The translations under genes and the position numbers were made by a program. From Candidatus Thorarchaeota archaeon (GTDB lineage Archaea > Asgardarchaeota > Thorarchaeia > Thorarchaeales > Thorarchaeaceae), in assembly GCA_018238825.1 (NCBI GenBank), contig JABCSP010000089.1:1-8217 (forward strand): a DNA stretch of 8,217 nt, in the 5' to 3' direction. This document shows, piece by piece, positions 6,752-8,217 of the stretch. Numbering within the stretch: the stretch's first letter is position 1; each line of letters starts with the position of its first letter. The notes beneath the pieces are model-generated. The model saw only the letters and a list, made by a program, of their open reading frames with translations, was not told where the DNA came from and made no database searches.

Positions 6752-8092
6752 ATGTCAAAGCCAACAAAGAGCAAGAAGCCTACCACTAAGAGCACAAAAA
6801 GTACAAAGCCAAAGGCTAAAGGTACAACGGTCAAGAAAACGTCGAGTACCAAGAAAGTTAGTGCTAAGAAGACAACTAAAGCAACCACAAAAGTAACATC
6901 TTCTGCAATCGAGAAGCATATGGAGAAACGTTTCGAAAAGATGCGTGAAGAGCGTCGTCTTCCTCCAAAAGTAATGGATGAACTTGTCACCAAAGTCGGC
7001 AATCTAGATATCTCTAAGAAAGAGTTTGATGACATCTGTAACAATGTAATCGATTCATATGAACGTTCACTTGTCGAACCTGGAGAAGCTGTAGGTACGG
7101 TAGCTGCTCAAAGTATTGGTGAACCCGGTACACAGATGACACTGAGAACATTCCACTATGCAGGTGTTGCAGAACTCAGCGTTACACAGGGTCTTCCACG
7201 ACTAATCGAAATTGTTGACGCAAGAAATAACCCAAGCACTCCTACTATGAAAATATTCCTCGATAAAGAATTTGCTAGTGACAGAAATGAAGCAAGAAGA
7301 ATCGCTCGGGATATTGAGATGGTACTGGTTGAGAGCGTAGCTAGCAATGTGTCCATTGATCTTCTCCGACAGGCAATTGATATTAGACTTGATTCTGAAA
7401 TAATGGAAGATAAGGGTTTGACAGTAGAAGTTGTATCTGAGGCAATTCAAGAGAAAATTAAGGGTAAGGGTGAAGTAGAGCCAGGTGAGAACGTAATCTT
7501 TGTATATCCTGCAAACGATACCCTTTCAGAACTCCAACGACTTAGCGAAAAAATACGTGAAGTTCGAGTTAAAGGAATCAACAATGTAATCCATGTAGTG
7601 ATTCGAAAGGAATCTGATGAATATGTCCTTTATACTGAAGGTTCTAATCTCCAAGATGCTCTTGAAGTTGAAGGTGTGAATCCTCATAAGATTTATACTA
7701 ACAATCTCAGAGAAATCTATCAAGTATTGGGAGTCGAAGCTACCAGAAATGCGATTATCAAAGAAGCTATGAGTGTACTTAATGAGCAAGGAATGGATGT
7801 GGATGTAAGGCACATTATTCTTGTTGCAGATATGATGACAGCTGACGGTAACATTCGCCAGATTGGCCGTCATGGTATTTCCGGCACGAAGAATAGCGTT
7901 CTTGCTAGAGCAGCTTTTGAGGTGACAATCAAGCACCTTCTCGGTGCGGGAATTGCTGGCACAAAAGACCCGCTTAAGGGTATAACCGAAAACGTCATTC
8001 TGGGGCAACTTATACCCCTCGGAACGGGAAGCATTGACCTTCTCATGAATCCTCATGTTCCTTCCCCCTCTACGAAGAGAAAGAAGAAATAG
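6752..8092 (+). CDS. rpoA2: DNA-directed RNA polymerase subunit Rpo1C (A'') with lysine-rich N-terminal extension
   Basis: This is the C-terminal part of the largest polymerase subunit; with A' it completes the active centre and supplies the trigger loop, jaw and part of the clamp base. The trigger-loop region is at about 110-155, with 'VEPGEAVGTVAAQSIGEPG' and then 'TQMTLRTFHYAGV' up to 139, the elements that close on the incoming nucleotide. The conserved 'RHGISGTKNSVLARAAFE' and 'GTGSIDLLMNP' near the end mark a complete C-terminal core. At 446 residues it is longer than the roughly 390-400 usual for archaeal A''. The surplus is mostly residues 1-50: 17 Lys, otherwise mainly Thr/Ser/Ala/Pro, and no Asp or Glu before E54. 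A short basic tail (STKRKKK) also ends the protein. It is co-transcribed with rpoA1, 15 nt apart. The extension is predicted to be disordered and could bind nucleic acid; that is inference. Confidence 0.97.
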   Translation: MSKPTKSKKPTTKSTKSTKPKAKGTTVKKTSSTKKVSAKKTTKATTKVTSSAIEKHMEKRFEKMREERRLPPKVMDELVTKVGNLDISKKEFDDICNNVIDSYERSLVEPGEAVGTVAAQSIGEPGTQMTLRTFHYAGVAELSVTQGLPRLIEIVDARNNPSTPTMKIFLDKEFASDRNEARRIARDIEMVLVESVASNVSIDLLRQAIDIRLDSEIMEDKGLTVEVVSEAIQEKIKGKGEVEPGENVIFVYPANDTLSELQRLSEKIREVRVKGINNVIHVVIRKESDEYVLYTEGSNLQDALEVEGVNPHKIYTNNLREIYQVLGVEATRNAIIKEAMSVLNEQGMDVDVRHIILVADMMTADGNIRQIGRHGISGTKNSVLARAAFEVTIKHLLGAGIAGTKDPLKGITENVILGQLIPLGTGSIDLLMNPHVPSPSTKRKKK

Positions 8093-8217
8093 AAGAGCTA
8101 TCAGAGAGGTCACGACGGCTGCCAAATCTTGGCCATCAATGAAACCAATAGTTGAATAAAGACCATTCATTCTTGTATGAGCTTAAAAGCTCCCCACAAG
8201 ACCATCTACCGACTCTG
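8093..8217. other. Region after rpoA2, no clear gene
   Basis: No rRNA, tRNA or convincing CDS is visible. A small hairpin GCCAA-ATC-TTGGC (8121-8133) has no T-tract and is a weak terminator candidate. A perfect 14-nt palindrome GAGCTT-AA-AAGCTC lies at 8179-8192. An ATG at 8177 stays open to the window end (MSLKAPHKTIYRL), and TTGAATAA at 8152-8159 might be a TATA box for a leaderless start there, but there is no Shine-Dalgarno and too little sequence to call a gene. The genes often found after rpoA2 in archaea (rpl30e, nusA-like, rps12) cannot be recognised here. Confidence 0.5.

Noticed and set aside
6745..7044. Hydrophobic 99-codon frame on the minus strand
   Set aside because: It is the complement of the AAG/ACA-rich lysine tail of A'', which necessarily reads as Leu/Val/Phe on the other strand.
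8050..8092. RPB1-type CTD heptads at the end of A''
   Set aside because: The tail is only about a dozen residues (HVPSPSTKRKKK), without a Tyr-Ser-Pro repeat.
7526..8170. 214-codon open frame on the minus strand
   Set aside because: It lies almost wholly antisense to the conserved part of rpoA2, and the translation shows no family features.

Overview
The window is archaeal. It carries the two-piece largest subunit of RNA polymerase (Rpo1N/A' followed by Rpo1C/A''), split between the bridge helix and the trigger loop as in most archaea. The genes have strong Shine-Dalgarno sites, and a TTTAAATA box lies upstream of the first gene. From the general look of Rpo1N I would guess an Asgard lineage (for example Thorarchaeia). 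That is an impression, not shown by anything decisive here.

Layout, all on the + strand: (1) 1-86, an archaeal-type promoter. (2) 87-293, a 68-residue single-span membrane protein with a charged tail. (3) 295-3867, a 1190-residue protein I do not recognise, one base after gene 2 and probably translationally coupled to it. (4) 3868-4048, an intergenic stretch with a possible TATA box and two overlapping palindromes. (5) 4049-6736, rpoA1 (A'), interrupted near its 5' end by an in-frame TAG. (6) 6752-8092, rpoA2 (A''), with an unusual lysine-rich N-terminal extension. (7) 8093-8217, a tail with no clear gene.

The most striking observation is in rpoA1. A well-supported start at 4049 (AGGAG, 9-nt spacing) encodes the normal A' N-terminus up to the conserved 'DEDGYPID'. 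There follow TAG and about 30 nt with no counterpart in the family, and then 'SGIMDPKLGVIDPG' resumes in the same frame. Taking out 30 nt restores the family pattern. The extra sequence sits inside a potential hairpin whose outer stem joins exon-side GATACC to GGTATC, with three-base bulges near both ends of the insert. This recalls, imperfectly, the bulge-helix-bulge (BHB) substrate of the archaeal splicing endonuclease. A tiny mRNA intron, TAG readthrough, a truly split A' with reinitiation at 4223, or an assembly or strain defect are the competing explanations.

Genes 2 and 3 form a likely operon of unknown function. rpoB/rpoH, the usual upstream neighbours of rpoA1, are absent, so this is either a rearranged locus or the edge of an inserted block.
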